Shown here in pieces: positions 31,558-40,202 of a stretch of 46,798 nt of DNA. The first letter of the stretch is position 1, and each line of letters opens with the position of its first letter. The notes under the pieces were generated by a model. It saw only the letters and a list, made by a program, of their open reading frames with translations. It did no database searches and was not told the DNA's origin. Source of the DNA: Lachnospiraceae bacterium. GTDB lineage: Bacteria; Bacillota; Clostridia; Lachnospirales; Lachnospiraceae. Both the position numbers and the translations under genes were made by a program. The stretch lies in the NCBI GenBank assembly GCA_017442865.1, contig JAFRXK010000083.1, forward strand, positions 1 to 46,798, read 5' to 3'.

Positions 31558-32760
31558 ATGAAAAGGAAATTTATTTGCATAATATTTGCGGCAGCCTTGC
31601 TTGTGTCAGCATGCGGCAGGAAAAGCAATAATGAAAGCAATAAGAGTGAAGATTTACCGCACCAGAGCATTCAGTATGATTATGATGCACAGGTTTTTTT
31701 TGACGTGTATTCTTCAAAGATTATCAGTACTGACAAGGGATATTATTATTTTGATTACAGCTATAAAAAAGCAAAGAATCCTTCGTATGATATATATCTG
31801 ATGTTTTTTGACAGAGCGACCAAAAAGGCTTCTCCGGTATGCAGCAGGGAGGGCTGCAATCATACGCGAAAGGATAATTGTGATGCGCTTTTCAGCTGGA
31901 GAAATGAAGATAACAGGGTGTCTGATGCCAACGAGTTATGGTATTATGACGGATATTTATATGCAACCCTGGTTGAAACGGATGGAAGCCTGTGTCTGTA
32001 CAGAATAAGCATGGATGGAAGTGAACGCACAAAGTATACAACTATTTTTGAGGATGGCGTTGATATAGGATATAATATGATATGCCACAGAGGATATATT
32101 TATATTACATACAGCGGTGAGCGTAAGGAACAGCTATACAGGCTGAAGATTGAAAAAAATGCTGAAAAGGAGCTTGTTTATGAGGAGACATATGATGATT
32201 ATGACCTCTGGTTCGGAGATCTTACATCATATAAGAATGGTGCGGCATTTTGCAAATATATATACAGTTATAACGACCAGACTACAAAATGTGAAATAGT
32301 ATGCTATAATCCTGAATCGAAAAAGCTTGAAAAGCTTCTTGAGGGAAAGGATTTCGATTCATTTTTTATTGATAATAAGAATATTTACTATTCGGTAGGA
32401 AACGAGATATTTGTTTATGATATTGATTTAAATGTAAGCAGGCCGTTTTATGAATGTGACCATTCTGTATACATTTCGTACGATGGAAGGTATGTATACG
32501 CCGAGGTTAGCGCGGCGTCACTTCGTGACTATAATGAGCATTATATTTATGTGATTAACAAGGAGGGCGGGCTTGTGGATACTATACAGGCGCCTGCCTC
32601 ACAGGACTGCTATTTCGGTGATGATTATTATCTTTTCCAGATGTTCGATTTAAATGAGGAGCTTAATGATAAGAGTGATATGCCTATGATAAAGGCATAC
32701 GATAAGAGCCAGTTGGGAACCGGCTCTCATGAGTGGACAGACCTGCCTTTGCCTAATTGA
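31558..32760 (+). CDS. Lipoprotein with predicted beta-propeller fold
   Basis: 400 residues. Signal peptide of lipoprotein type with lipobox LVSAC at about 15-19 (Cys19). The mature part has repeated blade-like phrases (KGYYYFDY, DGYLYATLVETDGSLCLYRI, RGYIYITYSGERKEQLYRL, DNKNIYYSVGNEIFVYDI), which suggest a propeller related to DUF5050/TolB-like proteins. An early Cys/His cluster (VCSREGCNHTRKDNC) recurs in such Lachnospiraceae lipoproteins as far as I recall. Ligand unknown. The start at 31558 follows AGAGGAGA. Its stop (32758-32760) abuts the stop of the convergent CYTH gene with no gap. Confidence 0.75.
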   Translation: MKRKFICIIFAAALLVSACGRKSNNESNKSEDLPHQSIQYDYDAQVFFDVYSSKIISTDKGYYYFDYSYKKAKNPSYDIYLMFFDRATKKASPVCSREGCNHTRKDNCDALFSWRNEDNRVSDANELWYYDGYLYATLVETDGSLCLYRISMDGSERTKYTTIFEDGVDIGYNMICHRGYIYITYSGERKEQLYRLKIEKNAEKELVYEETYDDYDLWFGDLTSYKNGAAFCKYIYSYNDQTTKCEIVCYNPESKKLEKLLEGKDFDSFFIDNKNIYYSVGNEIFVYDIDLNVSRPFYECDHSVYISYDGRYVYAEVSAASLRDYNEHYIYVINKEGGLVDTIQAPASQDCYFGDDYYLFQMFDLNEELNDKSDMPMIKAYDKSQLGTGSHEWTDLPLPN

Positions 32761-33213
32761 TTATACGCTCTTGGTATTGCTCATAACACTGTTATGATAC
32801 ATTGGACTAAAGGTGACATCTTTGCCAAACCATGCCGGAGGCTCAAAGCCTTCGGCATCTTCTTTGCTTTCAAACTCTACCTCTGCAAGAAGAAGACCCT
32901 CGTAAATGCCGTGAAATTCATCAAGCTCGATTGTGTGCTTTTCATCCAGAGGAATAAGATAGCGCCTCTTAGTGATAACAATACCGTCAGCCTTTGTAAG
33001 CAGGTGCTCGTAGGATGCCTTGTTAAGAGGAAGATTATATTCCTCACGTATCATTGAGCCCTTGCCCTTGTAGGTAAGATAATATTCATCATCCTGCTTT
33101 CTGATTCGCACGACAGGCGCCCTGTTTAAGTATGCCTGCTCAATATCGTGATAATTGTATTTATCTATATCCTCAGGAAGCGCGTCAATTAAAAATTTTC
33201 TTTCAATCTCCAT
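32761..33213 (-). CDS. CYTH domain protein (triphosphate tunnel metalloenzyme family)
   Basis: 150 residues. Begins with the family signature MEIERKFL; VRIRKQDDEYYLTYKGKG and EYNLPL give the alternating charged residues that line the triphosphate tunnel; TIELDEFHG and LLAEVEFESKEDAEGF follow. Bacterial members act as tripolyphosphatases or nucleotide triphosphatases and need a divalent metal; the substrate here cannot be told. Close in length to short single-domain members. The start at 33213 has GGAGGAATAAAC upstream. Convergent with the lipoprotein gene and touching it at the stop codons, so no separate terminator exists between them. Confidence 0.88.
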   Translation of the reverse strand: MEIERKFLIDALPEDIDKYNYHDIEQAYLNRAPVVRIRKQDDEYYLTYKGKGSMIREEYNLPLNKASYEHLLTKADGIVITKRRYLIPLDEKHTIELDEFHGIYEGLLLAEVEFESKEDAEGFEPPAWFGKDVTFSPMYHNSVMSNTKSV

Positions 33214-33329
33214 AGATAGTTTATTCCTCCGATGTTATAATGGTTAAATAAAACAATACTCTTTACTTCAACATCATACCATTTAAAAAAGACAATAGCA
33301 ATGTATTCATAAAGAAAAGAGGGAATAGC

Positions 33330-34037
33330 ATGGAGTTTACGGGAAAGGTCGCGGTTGTGACAGGGGGAGCGAAAGGCATAGGAAAAGCGATTTGCGAAAG
33401 CTTTAAAAATTCAGGGGCTGCGGTGTGTGTGATTGATTTGCTGCCGAATGATTATTTTAGAGGAGACATAAGCGATAAGGCGGTTTTGGAGAGCTTTGCG
33501 GCAAAGGTTATCGCAGATTACGGACGGGTCGATTTTATAGTTAATAATGCGCTTCCGCTTATGAGAGGTATAAATGAGTGCACATATGAGGAGTTTGAGT
33601 ATGCGCTTAAGGTGGGGGTGACTGCGCCGTTTTATCTGACAAAGCTTCTTATGCCTTATCTGTCGGATGGTGCGTCCATTGTAAACATTTCGTCCTCAAG
33701 GGACAGGATGAGCCAGCCGCAGACCGAGAGCTACACTGCGGCAAAGGGCGGGATAGCTGCCCTTACACATGCGCTTGCGGTGAGCCTGTCCGGCAAAGCG
33801 AGAGTAAATTCAATATCGCCGGGCTGGATTGACACGTCATATACTGAGTATGAAGGCGCGGATGCCGTGCAGCAGCCGGCGGGTCGCGTGGGCAACCCTA
33901 TGGACATTGCAAATATGGTTATGTATCTGTGCTCTGAAAAGGCAGGCTTTATTACCGGGGAGAACATCTGCATCGACGGCGGAATGACAAAGCAGATGAT
34001 ATATCACGGCGACTGGGGCTGGACTTTGGATGAATAA
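33330..34037 (+). CDS. Short-chain dehydrogenase/reductase
   Basis: 235 residues, classical SDR. NAD(P) loop VVTGGAKGIGKAI (TGxxxGxG, residues about 11-18), NNALP in place of NNAG, catalytic Ser in VNISSSRD and the YTAAKGG motif with Tyr and Lys, then PGWIDT. Asp38 after the second strand (VIDLLP) suggests a preference for NAD(H). The substrate is unknown. It stands between the minus-strand CYTH gene and the DJ-1/PfpI gene. No obvious operon partner. Confidence 0.85.
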   Translation: MEFTGKVAVVTGGAKGIGKAICESFKNSGAAVCVIDLLPNDYFRGDISDKAVLESFAAKVIADYGRVDFIVNNALPLMRGINECTYEEFEYALKVGVTAPFYLTKLLMPYLSDGASIVNISSSRDRMSQPQTESYTAAKGGIAALTHALAVSLSGKARVNSISPGWIDTSYTEYEGADAVQQPAGRVGNPMDIANMVMYLCSEKAGFITGENICIDGGMTKQMIYHGDWGWTLDE

Positions 34038-34044
34038 CCTTGCA

Positions 34045-34073
34045 TTGCATTTACATACAATTTATGTTATAAT
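34045..34073 (+). promoter_or_regulatory. Promoter of the DJ-1/PfpI gene
   Basis: TTGCAT (34045-34050), 17-bp spacer, TATAAT (34068-34073), about 50 bp before the start codon. Confidence 0.7.
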
Positions 34074-34123
34074 AAAATGAAATGTATTTTTAAATATATG
34101 AGGATTTTACAGGAGGAATTAAT

Positions 34124-34675
34124 ATGGCAAAGATATATGCATGTATAGCTGACGGACTTGAAGAGGTTGAGTGCCTTGCAGTAGTTGATATTTTAAGAAG
34201 GGCAGGCTTTAAGGTAACACTTGCATCAATAAACGGTTCGGAATTTGTTACAGGCTCGCACGGCATTACTATGAAGGCTGATGAGCTGTGGTCTTCGGAT
34301 AACTGCGGCGAATATGATATGATTTTCCTTCCGGGAGGCATGCTGGGAACTCTTCATCTGGGAGCGCATAAGGAGCTTACAGCCATGCTTAAAAGGTTTA
34401 AGAAGGCAGATGATAAGAGGCTTGCCGCAATCTGCGCCGCACCGAGTGTGCTTGGGGAAAACGGATGCTTAAAGGGACTTAAGGCAACATGTTATCCGGG
34501 CTGTGAGGATAAGCTTGAGGGCGCATTTGTAACCGGAGACAAGGTGGTTACGGATGGCGATGTGACGACTGCAAGAGGCCTTGGCTGCGCGATTGATTTA
34601 GGACTTGAAATCGTCAGGATATATGAAGGCGAAAGCGTAATGCAGAAGATAAAGGATGCAATTCAGTATAGTTAA
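34124..34675 (+). CDS. DJ-1/PfpI family protein
   Basis: 183 residues, DJ-1 subgroup (YajL/ThiJ-like). The conserved acidic residue lies in DGLEEVE, GGMLGTLHLG forms the oxyanion side, and the nucleophile Cys is in AAICAAPSVLG, about residue 105, with the family's AA-CAAPS setting. Members have been linked to glyoxalase/deglycase activity or oxidative-stress handling; the precise activity cannot be told from sequence. The start at 34124 follows AGGAGG. The large membrane protein begins 18 bp after its stop, so they may be cotranscribed. Confidence 0.88.
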   Translation: MAKIYACIADGLEEVECLAVVDILRRAGFKVTLASINGSEFVTGSHGITMKADELWSSDNCGEYDMIFLPGGMLGTLHLGAHKELTAMLKRFKKADDKRLAAICAAPSVLGENGCLKGLKATCYPGCEDKLEGAFVTGDKVVTDGDVTTARGLGCAIDLGLEIVRIYEGESVMQKIKDAIQYS

Positions 34676-34693
34676 TTTGAGAGGTTGCTGCTG

Positions 34694-36592
34694 ATGGCTG
34701 ATAAACCAAAAGAAAAAAGAAAATTAAAAGAACGCACCTGTGTGTTTTTGATATTCGTGATTATCATGGTGATTCGTTCATTTTTCAGCTTCAGAATCAG
34801 TTCATTAGTCCAGATAACAGGTGCGGACGAGTTCGGAACCATAGCAGGCGCCGCATTTTTCGGGGGGCGCGACTGGTCGAATATAGTTTCGGCAAACTGT
34901 CCTTACTACGGCTTTGGCTTTTCGGCGCTGTTATGCTGGATGTTTAAGGTGACATCAAATCCGGTCATCCTTCACTGGCTGATGACATTTGCAAATACGA
35001 TTCTGCTATGCTGTGTCGGTGCGATTGCGTATATAATCATGCGATATCATTTTGATATAAAGGACAATAGAATATGTATAGCGGCGGCGCTGTCTGCAGC
35101 ATTGTTTTTCAACAGTCTGGTTTATGCCAATCTTGTAATTAATGAAACTATGCTTGTGTTCATAATCTGGCTTGTGCTGCTTATCATGCTGGAGATAAGA
35201 AAGGAAGAGAATAAGTTCAAAAAATTCTGGCTGAATGTATCGCTTGCAATTGTCTGTTCGTATTCTCTTATGGTACATACAAGAAGCATTATTATTATAT
35301 GTGCGGTTGTGGTTACGGGCATTATGATGTTTGTATACGGAAGAAAGACAATCATCAATTTCTTTGTGTTTATTCCGACGCTGGTTATAGGCTATCTTAT
35401 TTCCACAAGGATAGTTGATATGGTTCAGACTGTGCTGTGGAAGGCGGGAGAGGACTCGGTGCTTGTAAATTCCACCGGAAGCGTATTTGAATCCTTAAGC
35501 TATATCAGAAGACTGTTTGAGCCGGGAGGTCCGAGAGGCTTTGTATATGCGGTGACAGGGCAGTTATATACGCTGTTTACTTTAAGCGGCGGTTTTATTG
35601 CAATAGGCTTTATTGCATGTATTGTCATATTGTTTAACGGCTTCGCAATAGGCAGAAAAAACAGTGGACGAAAAAAGAAGGCGGACAGAAACAAGGCGTT
35701 TAAGGAATACACACCGTATGCGATTTCGGCGGCGTTTGTTTTTTCGGCACTGCTTGCCACATTGATATTAAATGTTTCGTCCGCATTAAGGCTTACGCCT
35801 GATATAGTGCTTGGAAATGCTGCGTCAGGCAGCCAGAAGTGGTTCGTATATGTAAGATACAACGCATTATTCTGCAGTCCGCTTATCATGCTTGTGTTCG
35901 GATACATATATAAATACAGGGAGAATGCAAAGAAAGCGATTAATATTGCGGCGGGGCTTTTTGCACTGGCCGGCGCAGGCTTCTTCGCTTTTGTTGTTAA
36001 ATATTTAATAGGCGTATCCACAAATCTTTCGGGAGAATTTTATTTTCTCTTCCCGCTAAGCCATTTAAGACGCGGCGATTTGATTGATATAAGATGCTTT
36101 ATTACGATGTCAACGGTTGCGGTGATAGTATTTGCGGTTATATTCTTTTCAATCAAATTTAATAATGAATGGATAGGCGCGATAGTATTTGTTATATTGA
36201 ACGTTTATATATTCGGGTTTATATCGGTAAATATCCATGAGGCAAATGCTTTGCAGACAAGGTCGTATTCGGACAGATATGAGTATGTGATAGGTAGGCT
36301 CGAAAAGATTCGCGAGCTTCCGCAGATATATATCAACAGAAAAAATACCGGGGCAATGTATGCGTATTCCTGCCAGTATGCGCTGAATAAATATCCTATT
36401 ATAGAGGGCATGCCGGAAGAGGGAGCAAATGAAGCGGTTGTGCTTTCAATGCACGAGGCGGATGAGCTGTTTGATATGTCGCAGTATACAAGATACGATT
36501 TGACCGAAATACAGCACATATATATCCGCGGAGACGATTTGAAGGTGGCGCTTGAACATGTAATAAGCGAAAAACAAGAGAAAAACCGATAA
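34694..36592 (+). CDS. Large polytopic membrane protein, possibly a GT-C-type glycosyltransferase
   Basis: 632 residues. A basic N-terminal tail, then about 12 hydrophobic segments spread to about residue 520, and a soluble C-terminal part of about 115 residues (ending EHVISEKQEKNR). An early acidic residue in the first external loop (ADEFGTIAGAAFF) resembles the DE/DD feature of GT-C transferases that use lipid-linked sugars. Beyond topology I do not recognise it. It begins 18 bp after the DJ-1/PfpI gene; GAGAGG upstream favours the ATG at 34694. Confidence 0.6.
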   Translation: MADKPKEKRKLKERTCVFLIFVIIMVIRSFFSFRISSLVQITGADEFGTIAGAAFFGGRDWSNIVSANCPYYGFGFSALLCWMFKVTSNPVILHWLMTFANTILLCCVGAIAYIIMRYHFDIKDNRICIAAALSAALFFNSLVYANLVINETMLVFIIWLVLLIMLEIRKEENKFKKFWLNVSLAIVCSYSLMVHTRSIIIICAVVVTGIMMFVYGRKTIINFFVFIPTLVIGYLISTRIVDMVQTVLWKAGEDSVLVNSTGSVFESLSYIRRLFEPGGPRGFVYAVTGQLYTLFTLSGGFIAIGFIACIVILFNGFAIGRKNSGRKKKADRNKAFKEYTPYAISAAFVFSALLATLILNVSSALRLTPDIVLGNAASGSQKWFVYVRYNALFCSPLIMLVFGYIYKYRENAKKAINIAAGLFALAGAGFFAFVVKYLIGVSTNLSGEFYFLFPLSHLRRGDLIDIRCFITMSTVAVIVFAVIFFSIKFNNEWIGAIVFVILNVYIFGFISVNIHEANALQTRSYSDRYEYVIGRLEKIRELPQIYINRKNTGAMYAYSCQYALNKYPIIEGMPEEGANEAVVLSMHEADELFDMSQYTRYDLTEIQHIYIRGDDLKVALEHVISEKQEKNR

Positions 36593-36660
36593 TTTGTCGG
36601 CAATAAATAAAAAATAAGACTAGCATATAGAAATTTTTTATGATATAATGTTTAATCGCT

Positions 36661-36690
36661 ATTGACTATCCGGGTCAATGCGTATATTAT
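36661..36690 (+). promoter_or_regulatory. Promoter of tig-clpP-clpX with palindromic operator-like site
   Basis: TTGACT (36662-36667), 17-bp spacer, TATTAT (36685-36690). ATTGAC-N7-GTCAAT (36661-36679) is a perfect inverted repeat over the -35 and spacer, a likely repressor site. It is not the CtsR direct-repeat operator and not CIRCE. A second -10-like TATAAT lies at 36644-36649. Confidence 0.65.
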
Positions 36691-36755
36691 TTGCAAATGA
36701 GATGACCGAGGCATATAAGAGATATCGGTTCATATAATTAAGGAGGATTTAAAAG

Positions 36756-38042
36756 ATGAGTGTACAGGTAGAGACATTGGAAAAGAGCATGGCTAAGCTT
36801 ACAGTTGAAGTATCTGCTGAGAAGTTTGATAAGGCAGTTGAATCGGTATATCAGAAGAATAAGAATAAATTTAATGTTCCGGGCTTCAGAAAAGGAAAGA
36901 CACCTAAGAGCATGATTGAGAAGTTATACGGCGCAGGTGTGTTCTACGAGGATGCTGCAAATATGCTTCTTCCGGATGCATACGCAGATGCTGTTGAAGA
37001 AAGCGGACTTGATGTTGTTTCAAGACCTGAGATTGATATTGAACAGATTGGCGAAGGCAAGCCTATGATTTTTACAGCTACAGTTGCAGTAAAGCCTGAG
37101 GTTACTCTTGGAGAGTACAAGGGAATTGCAGTTGAAAAAGAGGCTGTAGAGGTTACTGATGAGGATGTTATGGAAGCACTCAAGGCAGAGCAGAAGAAGA
37201 ATGCTACACTTGAGGTCGTTACAGACAGAGCAGTACAGGAGGGCGACACGGCAATTATTGATTTCGAGGGCTTTGTTGACGGAGTTGCATTTGAAGGCGG
37301 AAAGGGTGAGGCATATCCGCTCGTTATCGGTTCAGGCCAGTTCATTCCGGGCTTTGAGGAGCAGCTTATCGGCGCGTCAACAGGCGACAGCATAGATGTA
37401 AATGTTACATTCCCTGAGCAGTATCAGGCAGAGAACCTTGCAGGAAAGCCTGCATTATTCAAGGTTAAGGTAAATGAAATCAAGTGCGAGGTGCTTCCGG
37501 AGATAGATGATGATTTCGCAAGCGACGTTTCAGAGTTTGATACACTTGACGAGTACAAGGAAAGCCTTGCAAAGGAGCTTGCAGACAAGAAGGAAGAGGC
37601 TGCAAAGACTGCAAGAGAGGATGCTATTGTTGACAAGCTTGTTGAGGGCATGACAGTAGAGATTCCACAGGCTATGATTGATACACAGGCTGACAACATG
37701 GTAGAGGATTTTGCCATGAATTTAAGATCACAGGGCCTTTCAATTGAGCAGTATACACAGATGCTCAGCACAACAAGAGAGGGCCTTGCAGAGCAGATGA
37801 AGCCACAGGCTGAAAAGAGAATCAAGGTAAGACTTGCGCTTGAGGCAGTTGCAAAGGCTGAGAATATTGAAGCTACAGAAGATGAGTTTAAGGCAGAGAT
37901 TGATAAGATGGCTGATATGTACAAGATGGAAGCTGAGAAGATTTTAGAATATCTTGGTGAGGCTGAGAAAGAGCAGATTAAGAAGGATATTGCTGTACAG
38001 AAGGCTGTTGACTTTATCGTTGAGAATGCGGTAGAGGCATAA
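36756..38042 (+). CDS. tig: Trigger factor
   Basis: 428 residues, the normal length. A ribosome-associated chaperone and prolyl isomerase that receives nascent chains. N-terminal ribosome-binding domain with the GFRKGKTPKS signature (about 44-53), FKBP domain at about 150-240 (DTAIIDFEGFVDGVAFEGGKGE, GSGQFIPGFEEQLIG), and helical C-terminal arms. The start follows AAGGAGG. clpP begins 30 bp downstream, as in many Firmicutes, so folding and degradation are made together. The FKBP protein at 14076 resembles its central and C-terminal parts. Confidence 0.96.
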   Translation: MSVQVETLEKSMAKLTVEVSAEKFDKAVESVYQKNKNKFNVPGFRKGKTPKSMIEKLYGAGVFYEDAANMLLPDAYADAVEESGLDVVSRPEIDIEQIGEGKPMIFTATVAVKPEVTLGEYKGIAVEKEAVEVTDEDVMEALKAEQKKNATLEVVTDRAVQEGDTAIIDFEGFVDGVAFEGGKGEAYPLVIGSGQFIPGFEEQLIGASTGDSIDVNVTFPEQYQAENLAGKPALFKVKVNEIKCEVLPEIDDDFASDVSEFDTLDEYKESLAKELADKKEEAAKTAREDAIVDKLVEGMTVEIPQAMIDTQADNMVEDFAMNLRSQGLSIEQYTQMLSTTREGLAEQMKPQAEKRIKVRLALEAVAKAENIEATEDEFKAEIDKMADMYKMEAEKILEYLGEAEKEQIKKDIAVQKAVDFIVENAVEA

Positions 38043-38072
38043 TCTGCGGTTTTGTTGATGAGGAGGTAGTTT

Positions 38073-38654
38073 ATGAGTTTAGTACCTTATGTTGTTGAAT
38101 CTACAAGCATGGGTGAAAGATCATATGATATATATTCACGCCTGCTTAAGGAAAGAATTATATTTTTGGGCGAAGAGGTAAATGATGTGACGGCAAGCCT
38201 TATTGTTGCACAGCTTTTATTCCTTGAGTCAGAGGATCCGGGAAAGGATATAAGCCTTTATATTAACAGCCCGGGCGGTTCAGTTACAGCCGGCATGGCT
38301 ATTTATGATACTATGCATTATATCAAGTGTGATGTATCAACAATCTGTATAGGCATGGCTGCAAGCATGGGAGCATTCCTGCTTTCAGGCGGAGCAAAGG
38401 GCAAGAGATTTGCGCTTCCGAACGCAGAGATTATGATTCACCAGCCGTCAGGCGGTGCCCAGGGTCAGGCTACAGACATTAAGATAGTTGCCGACAGAAT
38501 TATAGAGACAAAGAAGAAGCTTAATGAGATTCTTGCAGCCAACACAGGACAGCCGTTAAGTATTATTGAGGTGGACACAGAGCGTGATCATTATATGAGT
38601 GCTGAAGAGGCTAAGGAATATGGAATCATAGACCAGGTTATCGGCAGCAGATAA
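38073..38654 (+). CDS. clpP: ATP-dependent Clp protease proteolytic subunit
   Basis: 193 residues, standard length. It forms the double-heptamer serine protease chamber. Catalytic triad: Ser in [14 protein letters not shown], His in [11 protein letters not shown], Asp in [17 protein letters not shown]. The N-terminal MSLVPYVVE and [10 protein letters not shown] segments are typical. The start has GAGGAGG upstream. clpX follows after 12 bp, so the protease and its unfoldase are cotranscribed with tig. Confidence 0.97.
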   Translation: MSLVPYVVESTSMGERSYDIYSRLLKERIIFLGEEVNDVTASLIVAQLLFLESEDPGKDISLYINSPGGSVTAGMAIYDTMHYIKCDVSTICIGMAASMGAFLLSGGAKGKRFALPNAEIMIHQPSGGAQGQATDIKIVADRIIETKKKLNEILAANTGQPLSIIEVDTERDHYMSAEEAKEYGIIDQVIGSR

Positions 38655-38666
38655 AAGGAGAAACAG

Positions 38667-39965
38667 ATGGCGAATAAATTTGATTCCCAGTGCAGATGTT
38701 CCTTCTGCGGTAAGGCGCAGGGACAGGTCAGAAAGCTTATAGCATCAAGCTCAAGGGAAACATATATTTGTGATGAGTGTATTGAATTATGCGCTGAGCT
38801 TATAGCAGAAGAGTATGAGGAGATAAAGCCTTCTAAGGGTATCAATCTTCTGAAACCAAAGGAAATGAAGGCATTTCTTGATGAGTATGTTGTGGGTCAG
38901 GAGGAGGCTAAAAAGGTTCTTTCCGTAGCAGTGTACAATCATTACAAGAGAATTACCTCTGATATAAAGGATGATGAGGTTGAGCTTCAGAAGAGCAATG
39001 TGCTGCTGCTTGGACCTACAGGCTCAGGAAAGACATATCTGGCGCAGACCCTTGCAAAGATATTAAATGTTCCTTTTGCTATCGCAGATGCGACAACGCT
39101 TACAGAGGCAGGCTATGTAGGAGAGGATGTTGAGAATATTCTTCTTAAGATTATACAGGCTGCTGACGGCGATATAAAAAGAGCGGAGCACGGCATCATA
39201 TATATTGACGAGATAGATAAGATTACAAAGAAGGCTGAGAACCTTTCCGTTACAAGAGATGTATCGGGTGAGGGCGTACAGCAGGCACTGTTAAAGATTC
39301 TTGAGGGAACCATGGCAAGTGTTCCGCCGCAGGGCGGCAGAAAGCATCCGCAGCAGGAGATGTACCAGATAGACACCACGAATATTTTATTTATCTGCGG
39401 CGGCGCTTTTGACGGCCTTGAAAAAATCGTTGAAGGCAGGAAGGGTGCAGGCTCTATAGGCTTTAATGCAGAGATTGTTGAAAAGAACAAAGAGAACATA
39501 GATGAGCTGTTAGCAGATGTTATGCCTCAGGACCTTATCAAGTTTGGTCTTATTCCTGAATTTATCGGACGTGTGCCAATAGTGCAGGCACTTAAGATGC
39601 TTGACAAGGCCGCCCTTTCGAGAATTCTCACCGAGCCGAAGAATGCCATAACAAAGCAGTACAAGAAGCTCATGGAGCTTGACGGCGTAGAGTTAAGCTT
39701 TACGGACGAGGCTATAGATGCCATAGCACAGAAGGCACTTGACAGAAAGACCGGAGCAAGAGGCTTAAGGGCGATTATCGAAAGCATTATGACGGACGTG
39801 ATGTATGAGGTGCCGTCAGACGAGACTATAGGCAGATGCGTTATCACAAAGGATGTTGTTGAGGGCATCGGAGAGCCTGAATTAGTATACAGAGATGTTT
39901 TGCCGGAGGAGCCGATAAGGACCAGAAAGGCAGTTTCAAGAAAGCCAAAAGATGAAATAGCTTAG
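38667..39965 (+). CDS. clpX: ATP-dependent Clp protease ATP-binding subunit ClpX
   Basis: 432 residues. N-terminal zinc-binding domain with four Cys (CSFCGK ... CDECIELC), Walker A GPTGSGKT, Walker [11 protein letters not shown], pore-loop GYVGED, sensor regions and the [14 protein letters not shown]-terminal domain. It recognises tagged substrates, unfolds them and feeds ClpP. Nothing unusual. Last gene of the tig-clpP-clpX group; lon follows after a 237-bp gap. Confidence 0.97.
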   Translation: MANKFDSQCRCSFCGKAQGQVRKLIASSSRETYICDECIELCAELIAEEYEEIKPSKGINLLKPKEMKAFLDEYVVGQEEAKKVLSVAVYNHYKRITSDIKDDEVELQKSNVLLLGPTGSGKTYLAQTLAKILNVPFAIADATTLTEAGYVGEDVENILLKIIQAADGDIKRAEHGIIYIDEIDKITKKAENLSVTRDVSGEGVQQALLKILEGTMASVPPQGGRKHPQQEMYQIDTTNILFICGGAFDGLEKIVEGRKGAGSIGFNAEIVEKNKENIDELLADVMPQDLIKFGLIPEFIGRVPIVQALKMLDKAALSRILTEPKNAITKQYKKLMELDGVELSFTDEAIDAIAQKALDRKTGARGLRAIIESIMTDVMYEVPSDETIGRCVITKDVVEGIGEPELVYRDVLPEEPIRTRKAVSRKPKDEIA

Positions 39966-40202
39966 ATGTAAATAAGGCTGTAGCAAAACAAGCAGTGTAT
40001 TGTTAATATCAATAGATTCTGTTTGCTTTGCGGCAGCCATTTTGCACTTATAAATTGTTTTCTCCGCAGCGGTGATTTAAGCTGCACGGCGGTGAAAATA
40101 TTGCTTTTGCACGAGGCGGCGGTTTAAGCCGCATGCCCGGGCGAATTTATAAAATGTTTTGCGGAAGATAGAAAAAGCGATTTGTTCGCAGGAGGATACA
40201 TA
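39966..40202. other. Gap between clpX and lon with two GC-rich hairpins
   Basis: GCAGCggtgatttaaGCTGC at about 40056-40075 and GCGGCggtttaaGCCGC at about 40098-40115 are two diverged copies of one hairpin unit. No CtsR or CIRCE site and no clear promoter were seen, although lon could have its own. Confidence 0.5.

Noticed and set aside
36661..36679. CtsR operator before tig-clpP
   Set aside because: CtsR sites are direct GTCAAA heptads; here the arms are inverted.
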